DNA of 64,000 nucleotides from Cryptomeria japonica (Eukaryota > Streptophyta > Pinopsida > Cupressales > Cupressaceae), in assembly GCF_030272615.1 (NCBI RefSeq), contig NC_081415.1, forward strand, positions 230,106,803-230,170,802, read 5' to 3'. Under the pieces are notes generated by a model. The model saw only the letters and a program-made list of their open reading frames with translations, was not told the DNA's origin and made no database searches. This document shows, piece by piece, positions 1 to 9,558 of this stretch. The position numbers and the translations under genes were made by a program. Each line of letters starts with the position of its first letter. Within the stretch, counting starts at the first letter, position 1.

Positions 1-2139
1 TCTTTTCTAGCTTTGAGAAAATCTAAACTAGATCAGGACTTCTTGTACAAGTAGACCCTTCACCATCAAAAGAAGGATGGAGCATCTAGAAAACAAGATC
101 TATGAGACCCGCTGTTTGTCTTAATCTTGTGTAGACGTAAAAGATAGAGTTCTTAAAAACAAGCCAAAGGAGGTAACATTGATCTTCTCACAACAAGGTT
201 TGTTTTTCTTCCTTCTTCATCAAGGATAGTAGCTATGACTCTCTAGAATATTAGGATTTTTTCTTTGATAGAAAGTGAAGAACCTTACACTATCCAAAAT
301 ATCTTCTTGGTCTTGTTGAATCCAATTCAAATTAAGCTGCAAAACAAGTGCAACATGATGCCAAATTGTTATTCATCATGAAATAAAAGCTTTGTTGAAT
401 TTTTTTGCCTTGTGCCCCATGACCACAAGGTTAAGAGCAATGGGCCGAAGTTGTGTAGGCAAGAGAATTAACGTGCTCATACAAAGAAGGCGCATGCATA
501 GGAGCTATTAGGAACACCTGTACAAGTCAAATGGAAGCAAATGCATGTAAAGGAGATGCACACCACAATAAAACAACAAATTTCAAAGTTTATCTAGGCA
601 AATCAGAAGTTCACACCTTAGGGAAAGCACATGCCTCAAACAAGGTAATAGAATTTTGAAATGTCTAAATTTAATGTTTGAGCACACACCTAAGAATATC
701 AATATGCCTGAGAATGGATGCAGAAGTGCATGCCAAACAAGTAAAATGTGTACCAAATATTTAGGGGCATGCCTATGATGAAGGAAATTGCCTACGCAAG
801 ATAATAGATGCCTTTTAGAGGCTAGCCATGGACCAGCATAAAGTGAACCAACATTTTTCAATCTTGAAACCCCAAACGATGTGTTGTAGAATAATTATAA
901 GAAAACGTGACATAGTGTTCAGGTGTGCACCAAGACTCGAGTGCATATCAATAAAAAGGAATGGAAGTTCATTTTTTAAGATTAAAATCTTCCTCTAATG
1001 GTTTGATGTGCACCTTAGAGGATGGATTTGCCACCTCAAAGGATCCCAACTGCAGAATGACATACCTCTCCAAAAGGTTAATATTTCTCCATGTATGAAA
1101 GCGCATGGAAAAATAGTTCACGTGCATCTATAGACAAAAGCGTGTGCCAATATAAAGTGCTTCACAATTGAACATTTCAAGCCCCTATCTCAGGTATGTG
1201 TAAAGGTAGAAAGAGGCCCCATGAACAAACATTTTATAGTATAAAAGCTTAGATGCATGACTTGTTTTGGAGGGAAAATGTTTTTATAAAAGTGTGTTTT
1301 GAAATGTTAGACATAAGCCAATATAAAGGTGCACAAGTTGGTTTAAAAATTAAAATTGTCCTGCTGTTAAGGCACATATCTAATGGGACATGCCTATAAA
1401 AAGAGGTGCATGTTTTTAGCTAGTCACTAAAAATATAATGACTGCTATTTTAGGCTGACTATTCTTAATGAAAGTTGGTGTAGCTATTAAAAATGTCCTA
1501 TTTGAGGATTCAAACACTTATTTATATCCCCAAGAAAAAGTGTTTAGAAAAGAAAAGTCAATTCTAAATTGAGAGAAGCCATAAATAAAAATAATCCACA
1601 ACATAAATTGGAAGATGTTTTCCCTTAAAAAGAGTTTTTTAATTCATATTTTCCAAATAGGAGCAGCATGGATTTTTGTAGCAGGGCTTTTTGGAGCAGC
1701 AACAACATTTGAAGGCGAGGACTTTTGTAGAATCCTATTCATGTTCAAGGTTTAATATTAGAAAATTGTGTTTTTGTAGGCCTATATAAGCACATTTAAC
1801 AGCTATAAAAGATCTTTTTGAGCAGAAATTTTCATAACAGCAGCAGCAGCAGAGGCATTTATACTTCTAATTCTTCCAATTCCACTCAAAATTTGTAAAA
1901 TTCAAGTGGAGAAAGGCAGAGAAAGTATTTTAAATCAGAGGCATCAAGCATCCAAAGAGGAGACTAAATTGATTAATTTTCATTCACAAGATGCAATACT
2001 TGGCACTTTCTTTGAAGGTTCCCTCAGTCCTTGCTCATGTAGACTTTAAATTGTCAAAACTGATTTATGTCATGTTTGTCCAGAGAGATCCAACATTGAA
2101 GAGAAAATAAAAAAAAGTAGTAAAGTGGCAAAGAAATTA

Positions 2140-2511
2140 ATGGTTTGTGGCCTTGTAGAAGTGGGTTCCTTTCCAATTGCCACACAAAGCTTAGACTTTG
2201 TTCTAACTTGTGTAAAGTATTATGATCTTGAAAAGGGGGAGATAACATCCACAGATGGACATGTTTGGTTCAATCTCAAATCAGATGACATCAAGCTAAG
2301 CTTCTCCATATCCCCGTATATGGAATCACTTGAAGTGGATTTAGACGATTGCAAAAAGTCTTGGCAGAATCGGTTGATAGAATGTCAAAAGCAAGTCGGC
2401 AAGCATTGGTTAAAGGAGAAGAAACCAGTTTTTCCCAAGAATTTGGGGCAAGGCAAGTTCAAAGACAATTTTGCAATTGTGATCACACTTTCAATTGAAT
2501 CACAAGCCTAG
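2140..2511 (+). CDS. Uncharacterised 123-aa open frame
   Basis: An uninterrupted frame of 123 codons from an ATG at 2140; it stays open slightly upstream to a GTG at 2125. The product is soluble-looking, with acidic and lysine-rich stretches, no signal peptide, no membrane segment and no zinc-binding motif. I do not recognise the family. Composition and the lack of internal stops in an otherwise stop-rich region make it a better candidate than the surrounding short frames, but it could still be chance or a fragment of a retroelement internal domain. No neighbouring exon, promoter or splice pattern ties it to a host gene. Confidence 0.25.
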   Translation: MVCGLVEVGSFPIATQSLDFVLTCVKYYDLEKGEITSTDGHVWFNLKSDDIKLSFSISPYMESLEVDLDDCKKSWQNRLIECQKQVGKHWLKEKKPVFPKNLGQGKFKDNFAIVITLSIESQA

Positions 2512-2805
2512 AAGAAGCTTGTACTTTCAAGTGATGGATCTTCTATCTTATAAATATTAGATGCAAAGGAAACTAATATTTTGATTTGGAAACAGTTGGC
2601 CAAATTTCAATAGGATCGTGTGTTTCAAGTGACATCTTACCTTGTGTATTTGATGGCTCATTATTACATGTTCACATGATTGAACATCATAGGGTCACAC
2701 CAACACACTCACATATATAGACACTTCTCTCAATTGGAATATTTCAAGTCTTTTAAACAATATAAAAGGGTGAATGATGCTTTCCTTATACACATGGTAT
2801 GAGAG

Positions 2806-3039
2806 ATGGAGAACCAAAGGCCCATAAAGATTTTTGACAAAGCAAGAGTTGTCATATCTGAATGTGTGGATTGGTTTATTCAATTCTTGACATTCACCTA
2901 CATTTATATATTTGGATTCACACCCTACCTTTACATGTTGCCAAGGTACCCAAGTGAGTTTTCATGGAGTATCTTCATCAAATTTATGAGATACACTTTC
3001 TCTTTAAAGAGAGGCATAGGCCTAGAGTTGGTTTTATGA
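2806..3039 (+). CDS. Uncharacterised 77-aa open frame, possibly a fragment
   Basis: A short ATG-initiated frame whose product has an aromatic/hydrophobic middle (roughly residues 22-46, including a LPRYPSEF stretch) and basic ends. It lies 300 bp downstream of the 123-aa frame on the same strand, so both may be pieces of one decayed protein. I do not recognise it; chance is a real alternative. Confidence 0.15.
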   Translation: MENQRPIKIFDKARVVISECVDWFIQFLTFTYIYIFGFTPYLYMLPRYPSEFSWSIFIKFMRYTFSLKRGIGLELVL

Positions 3040-3686
3040 TTTAATTGGGAATATATAAGGGCAAAGCAGTAGCACATTCTAAGTTTATCATAGAAAATGG
3101 CTAGGTTCAAATTCAAGTTCCTCTATGAAAAACACACTTCAATAGTAAGGGGATCATGCAATCAAGGTTGGGGAACAAGTATATGCATATTCCTATGATT
3201 GAAGACTATTGGGCCAATTGTGTAGATGATGTCAAGGTTCCAAGAAGGGATTTCAAACATTCGGCAATTTTCTAGTTTGTTGATATTTTGGTGGAGGATG
3301 TGGAGGACATTTCAGATGATGTCTTATCACCACAATTTGCAAAAATAAGATACAGCAGCAACCTTTGCCCTTGGTCGATTGGTTGAACAAATAAAATTCT
3401 TCCAATCAAGAACAAGCCAATATTGTTCTTAAACACAATATGTTCTTCATGAGTTCAAAGATGACGAGAAAAACAGCAGATCCAAAGGAGAAGACCCCCA
3501 TCGCAAATTCACCACAAAAAAAAAACACTTCTTGTTATTCAAAACTAGTGATTTAAAAGAAGAGAATCAGTATAGCCATGCCAATTCAACATGAGCAACC
3601 TATATTGACTCTTACATAGAACATTCTCCCAAAGAGGTTGTATTCACATCAATGCAATCATAACTTCAAACGCTTTTGGTTGTGAC

Positions 3687-4006
3687 TGTTTGCCCTCTCG
3701 GGTAAACGATTAAATGCAGAAAGTAAATGCACAGAACATAATGGAAATATATTAAATAACCAGCCTATATATTAATTCCACAGTCCATGTACAATAAGTT
3801 CTTATAACATTACATCTGACACTACTAACATGATTCTACTTCGAAGAAAAGGTACACAATATATAATACCCGAAGGGGTACGACACAACCGTTGCGACTC
3901 CAACTACCTACCCGTCGGCTAACTAACTGACCGCCGTAACTCATTATTACCGACGACAACATAAACATAATATGACAACATAACATAATGATTATTCCCG
4001 TCAACA
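3687..4006 (-). repeat. T1 3' LTR
   Basis: 320-bp direct repeat of 9249-9558, starting TGTTTGCCC and ending GTCAACA on the plus strand. It carries 10 bp (around 3897-3906) absent from the other copy. A TATA-like TAATATATAG lies on the minus strand near 3760-3775. Confidence 0.95.
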
Positions 4007-4028
4007 TCATCCCCCCCAAGAAAAGAAG
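4007..4028 (-). other. T1 polypurine tract
   Basis: Read on the minus strand, CTTTTCTTGGGGGGGATGA directly precedes the 3' LTR (TGTTGACGGG). A G-run immediately 5' of a 3' LTR is the usual plus-strand primer. Confidence 0.8.
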
Positions 4029-4129
4029 TCGACTCCGACGACTTAATACAAAATAGAGATGAACGGCAAAAACTACTGACACCAGTCGGGCCCGGATCTT
4101 ATACACTTGCTATGTCCTCGCCTGAAAAC

Positions 4130-4640
4130 CCTTTTCTGCTACCATCCGATGCTCAAGTGCAGATTTCACCAATATTGCTTCCTTTGCCATCACAGTCCGC
4201 CTGTGCCTAACCCAAACTTGTCTACAAAACACGTTTTTCAGTCTCAGCTTCCACCAACTGCTACTCAATTGATACTATCTCCCTAGCCACTTTGTCCTCA
4301 ATAGCCACCCGTGCTGCTCTCCCGGCATCCAACTCCTGGGTACGCTGAACTAAGTCTCACGCGACTATTGCCTCCAACCTGGTGGTCAGCTCCTCCCGAG
4401 CCCTCTGTGCATCCACCAAGGCAACCTCACGTTCAGCCGAGACATACTCCGAGTTCCTCAAAGCGTACCAGTCATGCCTGGAGGTGGGCACAATCCGCTG
4501 GCACAAATGCTAGGAGACACCTCAAATCCTCCATCACACTCCCCAAAGGCTAAAAACTGAACTGAATAACTCCCTGATGTCATACAACTGCGCAGACCTG
4601 CAATGCCTTCCCTCAAACTCTGTTTGTTCCCAACCTCCAA
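4130..4640 (-). pseudogene. Decayed coiled-coil frame downstream of T1 protease
   Basis: On the minus strand the segment can be read as a protein-like sequence rich in Glu, Arg, Ala and Leu in heptad-like order, for example SAEREVALVDAQRAREEL followed by LTTRLEAIVA. It is broken by in-frame TGA and TAG codons (one looks like CGA to TGA) and at least two frame changes. The upstream part reads like ELFSSVFSLWGV then MEDLRCLLAFVPADCAHLQA. It sits where some plant retroelements keep an extra frame between pol and the 3' LTR. Coding origin is inferred from amino-acid texture only; the function is unknown. Confidence 0.45.
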
Positions 4641-4763
4641 ATCCGTCTCCTTCTATGGCTTATGGCTTCCCCGCCAATGCTTAGCTGCAGGCTTCTGTCT
4701 CACAATACGGACAACCACAACACTTCCCGTGGTCTTCTGTAGCTCAAAATAAACTGGGGGTCT

Positions 4764-4827
4764 GGGGGCAGCGCCCCTCACGGGGTTTGGGGCAGCGCCC
4801 CTCGCGAGGTCCAGGGGCAGCGCCCCC
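4764..4827. repeat. Three GGGGCAGCGCCCC palindromes in T1 spacer
   Basis: Three copies of the palindrome GGGGCAGCGCCCC (4764-4778, 4789-4802, 4814-4827) separated by 10-11 bp of variable sequence. Each could fold into a short GC stem. They start the GC-rich noncoding spacer (about 4700-5900) of T1. Confidence 0.8.
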
Positions 4828-5285
4828 ACCGCCAACACCAATTTACAACCTTCAGAACCATACGAAAGTCCATGGCGCACTGCATTTCTGTGATATTTTA
4901 AGATGCCAAAAACCCTTCTTTTCCACTCTAAATTTCCAGTGTCCTGGCTTCAAACTCCAACAAATCATTTGAAATCTGGCCATCGTTTTTTTTTTGTTTT
5001 TTTTTAGCACTGTAATGTCCCCGATGGCACCCCGGCCATACAACCTCCCTATACGGTCAACAAAAACACTGGCATCTCCAATCGTGCGGGCTTGGTCTCT
5101 TTTTTTCTTTTTCCTTTTGCGGCTGCTGTGCGTTGGTGTGCGTAACCCTTGCTGTGCATGTTGATCGAGCCGTGCGGTGCGTCTTCCTCCTCCTTTATCC
5201 CTTGCTGTGCGGCGGTGTTCGGTGTTGTGCGGTGGTCGAGCTGTGCGGTGTGTGGTGGTGGGTTCATGTCTCGGCAACAACCTTT

Positions 5286-5400
5286 GGTGGCTCCCACCGC
5301 ACGGTGGTGTCACCGTCGGTGGTTCCACTGCACGGTGGTGCCACCGTCGGTGGTTCCACCGCACGATGGTGTCACCTTGGTCCCACCATACGGTGGCCAT
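5286..5400. repeat. 31-bp minisatellite with internal palindrome
   Basis: About 3.5 copies of a unit of roughly 31 bp (starts near 5286, 5318, 5349, 5378). Each holds a palindrome such as CCACCGCACGGTGG, with variants CCACTG/CGGTGG and CCACCG/CGATGG. The long frames overlapping here on both strands are by-products of low stop density in GC-rich repeats. The adjoining 5400-5440 is a T/C-rich tract and 5500-5700 has loose repeats of TCTCGGGTCCCC. Confidence 0.75.
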
Positions 5401-5910
5401 TTTCCCTTTCTTTTCTTTCTTTTCTTTTTTTTTTTTTCTTTTTTTTGACCGTACGGTCGCTGTCATACGACCATGCGATTTTTTTTTTAAAATTGTCTAG
5501 AGAGTCTTCGGCTCGGGTCCCCTGTCTCTGGGATCGCCCTTCATCCTTCTCGGTTTTTCTCGCCCAAAAGTCTCCTGCTTTTGTCCCGTGCCTCTCGAGT
5601 TGCTTGCCCGGCCTCTTAGGTCCCCTTCCATCCTCTCGGGTCCCCCTCCGGGCTCTCGAGTGTCTGTCTGGCCTCTCGGGTCCCCTGCGCACTTCGCGTG
5701 GTAAGGTTTTAATTTGTACCCGTTGGTGGCCAATCTATTTTCAATGGCCATCGAAAGACCTGGAACCACAAATTCTACAGGGACCACGACCTCCTTCCCG
5801 TACATAAGAAGAAGGATAATAAAGATTTTGAAGGCTGCGGCCTTCCACACAGGGTTCCAATCGTTGCCGACACTCTTCGGATTATTTACGTCGCCAGGGT
5901 TTGGGGCGTC

Positions 5911-7350
5911 TCACTTCCAATATTCTCTGTATTCTGACAGGTACACCTCTGTTGGTTGCTCTGGTTCCTCTACTTCGAGCCTGTAGCTTTGGAACATTTC
6001 GTAATCCTCCATTTGCCAGTTGAAGAGCCCGTTAAGTGAGCATACCTCATCTTCAGAACATCCCTCCAATTCGAGCACCCCTTCACTGTTCGGCTCCATC
6101 GCGTTCTTGCCCTTGCTTTCATTGGGACCCCCTTCCCCTTTATTAGAATCCTCTGAGTCCGAGTCTGAAGAGGCGAGCTCTTCGTTGACATCTTGGGTGT
6201 GTAGGTCAATGGTATATTTCCGCCCTCCCTTCTCCATGGAAAGGGTATTTTTCTTCCAGTTGTGGTTTACCCTCGCGTTGATCAACCACGCTCTCCCCAG
6301 GATGGCATTATAGCCTTTCTTCTTCGAGGGAATAACCACGAAATCTAACAAGAATGGTTGCGTACCAATCGTCACTTGCTGGGCCATCAACAGGCCGAGT
6401 GGCTTAATGCCGTGTTGGTCCGCTCCCACCAGGTTGAATGTGGGTGGCCACAAGGTGGGCTTCCCCAGCCGCTTCCATGTTTCTTCTGGTAGTACATTCA
6501 CCCCAGATCCATCGTCCACAATGGTGTCCTTCAGAATGGTCCCACGGATACCCATTTCTACCACAGCTGGGTGTCTACCACTGCTCAAGGCTAGTAACAT
6601 CGGGTCAGTCGAAGGGCTGACGGAAACCTCCACCTGTGGTGTACTCTTCGTAGCGGTGGCGGGAACCCCTACATGTGGTGCACTCGACGATGCGGTGGCG
6701 GGAACCCCTACCTGTGGTGCACTCGACGATGCGGTGGCGGGAACCTCTACCTGTGGTGTACTCGATAATGCGATGCTTTGCACATTGGTGAGGATGGCAG
6801 TCCTCAATTGTGGCATAGAGTCTAGAAGGTCTTTTACCTTTATCGGCACCTCCATCTGCAATATTTGCCCAATGATGTTATTTTCCGCTTCCGTACGGAA
6901 TGATGTACTCGCCACCTCGTTGTCCCGTCGTTCGGTCGTCATCTCACGTTCAATATTGGCCTTTGCCTCCCGTAATCTCTCCTTCTCCGTACGGGGGTCG
7001 GGATAAGTGGCTTTTTTCGTCTGGGTGTGGGTGATCGCCAGTACTTCTTTCTCACCAGTCTTCTCAGCCTTCTCAATGTTGAGGAGATTAACCCCTACCT
7101 GCGGGCAATTTGCGTCCTCATGGTCGCCTGGCCCACACCAACGGCAGAGGTGCTGAGGGGTGGCTTCCTTCGTGCAATCACGAGCGAAGTGCCCCCACTG
7201 ATTACAGGCCCTACATTGGATAATTGGCCGGCCCTTGGCGTCATACTGGATATGGCTTCCGTTATTGGTATTGTTGCTATTCCTTCCGCCGTCTGTTGTC
7301 TCGGTATCCTCCAGATGATGCCGTTGTGTTGGTATGTTGGCCGGTACCCG
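5911..7350 (-). CDS. T1 second frame: zinc knuckles plus retropepsin-like domain
   Basis: Open from just after a TAG at 7351-7353 to the stop at 5911 (479 codons); the first internal ATG is at 6942. Upstream of that ATG it still codes: CRACNQWGHFARDC and CRWCGPGDHEDANC are two CX2CX4HX4C zinc knuckles (about 7220-7080). A Pro/Ser/Thr-rich repeat region follows (three copies of a SSAPQVGVPATA-like unit near 6650-6780). The retropepsin-like core is TILKDTIVDDGSGVNVLPEE with the flap/end motif YNAILGRAWL, then an acidic Ser/Glu-rich tail. The active-site triplet reads DDG rather than DTG or DSG. It overlaps the gag frame by about 74 bp in a different register (+1 relative to gag). The lack of an ATG near its beginning suggests expression by frameshift, or that a single indel split an original gag-pro frame. 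Confidence 0.75.
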   Translation of the reverse strand, partial: RVPANIPTQRHHLEDTETTDGGRNSNNTNNGSHIQYDAKGRPIIQCRACNQWGHFARDCTKEATPQHLCRWCGPGDHEDANCPQVGVNLLNIEKAEKTGEKEVLAITHTQTKKATYPDPRTEKERLREAKANIEREMTTERRDNEVASTSFRTEAENNIIGQILQMEVPIKVKDLLDSMPQLRTAILTNVQSIALSSTPQVEVPATASSSAPQVGVPATASSSAPHVGVPATATKSTPQVEVSVSPSTDPMLLALSSGRHPAVVEMGIRGTILKDTIVDDGSGVNVLPEETWKRLGKPTLWPPTFNLVGADQHGIKPLGLLMAQQVTIGTQPFLLDFVVIPSKKKGYNAILGRAWLINARVNHNWKKNTLSMEKGGRKYTIDLHTQDVNEELASSDSDSEDSNKGEGGPNESKGKNAMEPNSEGVLELEGCSEDEVCSLNGLFNWQMEDYEMFQSYRLEVEEPEQPTEVYLSEYREYWK

Positions 7351-8809
7351 CTAGTGCGGATGTTGTGGCCTGCTCCGTGAATAGCACCTGGTTCATTTGC
7401 GTACCTCGGGTTTTCATGTTGTATGGGCACTCCTTGGTGGAGTGTCCCATCACTTGGCAAATCTCGCAGAATGCCTTCTTTTGGCAAGTACCCTTTGTGT
7501 GCCCTTCCTCTTTGCACTCAGTGCACCATATGTCCCCTTCATTCCGACCAGTGCTTTTCATTATTTTGAATTCCTTTCTCATTCGCTCCATGTCTTTCTG
7601 GAGCGCTTGTACCCGTTTGCCAGCCTCGTCATCGCTGCTGCTTTCCTGTGAAGAGTCATTGTCCTCGGATGAGGATTTATTACTTTTCTTCTTCTTTGAT
7701 GTTTTGTGTTCGCTCTCCAGGTCCATCGCCCTATTATAAGCATCGTCATATGACGTCGGGGGTACAATTTTCATCTTCCTCCGTAGGGAGGATTTCAACC
7801 CTTCAACGAACCATCGTTTCTTCAATCCATCTGCGGGTTGGCTTTCCATTTTACCCAAGAGTTCTTTCAGCCTCCGACTGTATGCCCGTACTGTCTCCCT
7901 AGTACCTTGTTTGGTACTGTATATCTCCGTTACAATTTCATTGTCATCACGGAGCAACCGAAACTCCCCCGTGAATTCCTTCTGTAGATTGGCCCACGTG
8001 GCCACTTTTTGCTTGTCCACATCGGAGTACCAATCTATGGCAACTCCTCGTAACGTGGCTGGGAACTGCTGTACCCAGTCATCCTGGTCTGTTACTCCGT
8101 TGGCGGACCAAATGGTTTCACATGTACGGCAGTGCCGTAAGGGGTCTTCCTTGCCCTCCCCTGTGAACTTTGGCAATTTTTGTTTACTTGCCATCCCACC
8201 GCTAGGTCTTGCTCCTCTAGTTCCTTGTGTGCTTGTACCTGGTGATCCTCCGCCTCCTGCAACTGAACCTCCACTCGTGGGTCCTTCGGAAAAAGTTGCT
8301 AACACCGAACCAAACAAATTGCCTCCCGTACGGTACCCTTGTGCTCCCTCGGCACCTTCGGCCGTACCGTCACCTTCCGGTGTCTCCCTCCGGTTGGTTG
8401 TCTCCCTCCGGTTGTCCTCTGAAATGGACAAATTCTTTAGCAAGTCTCTGGTAGCGTCGATCAGGTTTAGACTTCGCCTTGTTTGTTCCACCAACTCTTC
8501 GCGGCTTCTTACCCTACGGTGGTATTCTGGCGAACTGTAGAGTTCTCCTTCAGCACCCTCCGTGACTCCTTCTGGCAACCCTACAACAGTGTAGACAGTG
8601 TAGTTCTCTCCGTCTATCTCTGCCTCCGCAACCTCCGTGACACCTCCTGGGTTCCCTTCGGGCAACCCCTCGGCCGATCGTCCCTCGGCAAGCTGCTTTA
8701 GCCTACGCCTTCGTTCTATCTGCTGTCTGAGATTCAATGCGGTTTGTGCCACTTCCCATTCGTCACTCTGTATCTTTTTATTTTTGTCCTTATTTAGTCT
8801 ATTGGGCAT
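7277..8809 (-). CDS. gag: T1 gag polyprotein, 510 aa
   Basis: Capsid/nucleocapsid protein that packages element RNA. The frame is intact from ATG at 8809. The N-terminal 200 residues are charged and low-complexity. The Retrotrans_gag-type region (about residues 205-365) contains DDWVQQFPATLRGVAIDWYS and the YSRRLKELLGKM stretch. Two zinc knuckles follow at about 429-442 (CTECKEEGHTKGTC) and 448-461 (CEICQVMGHSTKEC), both CX2CX4HX4C. It ends at TAG 7277 while two further knuckles lie in the overlapping second frame, so the complete nucleocapsid would have four. It starts a few bases after the stop of the leader frame. Fully open despite the 1-2 percent divergence of the LTRs. Confidence 0.9.
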   Translation of the reverse strand: MPNRLNKDKNKKIQSDEWEVAQTALNLRQQIERRRRLKQLAEGRSAEGLPEGNPGGVTEVAEAEIDGENYTVYTVVGLPEGVTEGAEGELYSSPEYHRRVRSREELVEQTRRSLNLIDATRDLLKNLSISEDNRRETTNRRETPEGDGTAEGAEGAQGYRTGGNLFGSVLATFSEGPTSGGSVAGGGGSPGTSTQGTRGARPSGGMASKQKLPKFTGEGKEDPLRHCRTCETIWSANGVTDQDDWVQQFPATLRGVAIDWYSDVDKQKVATWANLQKEFTGEFRLLRDDNEIVTEIYSTKQGTRETVRAYSRRLKELLGKMESQPADGLKKRWFVEGLKSSLRRKMKIVPPTSYDDAYNRAMDLESEHKTSKKKKSNKSSSEDNDSSQESSSDDEAGKRVQALQKDMERMRKEFKIMKSTGRNEGDIWCTECKEEGHTKGTCQKKAFCEICQVMGHSTKECPYNMKTRGTQMNQVLFTEQATTSALAGTGQHTNTTASSGGYRDNRRRKE

Positions 8810-8820
8810 AAGTCAAAGGT

Positions 8821-9189
8821 TCAATTTCCTCCTGGCCTGGCGCCATCTCGTTCTGTTTCCCGTCGGCTGTTCTCTTCGTAGCGTTGCAGGATTTGTTGTC
8901 GTCGCTCTTCCTGGGCAATCTCCTCCAGGTGGGCCTGTTGTGCCAGCGATGCCTGTGCAAGCAACCGGGGGAGGTGGTTCATCAACCGGTTTACTGTCGG
9001 GCTAACCTCCAGCGCTGTCCACACGACACTTGGTGGGATTTCTACCTCCGCCGCTCCTCGTCGAACGTATGTCTGAATGGCTACCTAGAGCAAAATTGAA
9101 AATTCTCGCGTTGCCGTGTCTTCTCCTATGTAAAGTTCGGTCCGCGTGTCGTCGGCCTCCGGGTTTACTTCACCAATGGGTGGGCCCAT
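8821..9189 (-). pseudogene. T1 leader frame between primer site and gag
   Basis: A frame from ATG at 9189 to a stop at 8821, broken once by an in-frame TAG near 9090. The second half is Gln/Glu/Arg-rich (AHLEEIAQEERRQQILQRYE) and helical-looking. It ends about 12 bp upstream of the gag ATG. Because both halves share one register, it was probably an open leader protein or an N-terminal gag extension; the role is unknown. Confidence 0.45.
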
Positions 9190-9233
9190 TGTGTCTGTGC
9201 ACCATCCGTGTCTTCCGTTCCTGAGTTCGTCTA

Positions 9234-9246
9234 GGCAACGGCGCCA
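9234..9246 (-). other. T1 primer-binding site, tRNA-Asp type
   Basis: Minus-strand TGGCGCCGTTGCC lies 2 nt after the 5' LTR. Thirteen bases match the complement of the 3' end of plant tRNA-Asp (CGGCAACGGCGCCA), the primer used by Athila-type elements. The match stops after this. Confidence 0.8.
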
Positions 9247-9248
9247 AA

Positions 9249-9558
9249 TGTTTGCCCTCTCGGGTAAACGGTTAAATGCAGAAAGTAAATGCACAGAACA
9301 TAATGGAAATATATTAAATAACCAGCCTATATATTAATTCCACAGTCCATGTACAATAAGTGCTTATAACATTACATCTGACACTACTAACATGATTCTA
9401 CTTCGAAGAAAAGGTACACAATATATAATACCTGAAGGGGTACGACACAACCGTTGCACCTACCCGTCGGCTAACTAACTGACCACCGTAACTCATTATT
9501 ACCGACGACAACATAAACATAATATGACAACATAACATAATGATTATTCCCGTCAACA
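9249..9558 (-). repeat. T1 5' LTR
   Basis: 310-bp copy of 3687-4006, bounded by the primer site on its left and TSD GTGAC (9559-9563) on its right. Confidence 0.95.

Larger units (their letters stand above)
1..3676. other. Unclassified repeat-like DNA, no recognised gene
   Basis: AT-rich sequence with many scattered stops and no recognised protein domain. It has a TATA-like CCTATATAAG at 1781-1790, a short (CAG)5 run at 1838-1852, and recurring GTGCAC/GCATG-rich phrases over about 500-1400 that suggest an old LTR or its internal region. Two short plus-strand frames (2140-2511 and 2806-3039) are listed separately. It directly abuts the start of LTR-E and could be the internal part of that older element, but no polypurine tract or pol domain supports this. 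Confidence 0.5.
3687..9558 (-). mobile_element. T1: gag-protease LTR retroelement lacking RT and integrase
   Basis: A complete 5872-bp element with two LTRs (320 and 310 bp, TG...CA ends) and perfect TSDs GTGAC at 3682-3686 and 9559-9563. It is transcribed on the minus strand: 5' LTR on the right, primer-binding site at 9234-9246, leader frame, gag, a second frame with zinc knuckles and a retropepsin-like domain, a GC-rich spacer, a decayed coiled-coil frame, a polypurine tract and the 3' LTR on the left. No RT, RNase H or integrase sequence is visible in the roughly 1.9 kb between protease and 3' LTR. It resembles the class described as terminal-repeat retrotransposons with a GAG domain (TR-GAG), which rely on enzymes supplied in trans. 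The LTRs differ by four substitutions and one 10-bp indel. Confidence 0.9.

Noticed and set aside
5133-5807. 224-aa plus-strand frame and other long frames around 4850-5850
   Set aside because: They overlap on both strands in a GC-rich minisatellite and T/C tract; no domain and inconsistent with the minus-strand element.
6020-8540. Many plus-strand frames (for example 6407-7006 and 7911-8540)
   Set aside because: Antisense of T1 gag and protease, whose minus-strand products have clear motifs.
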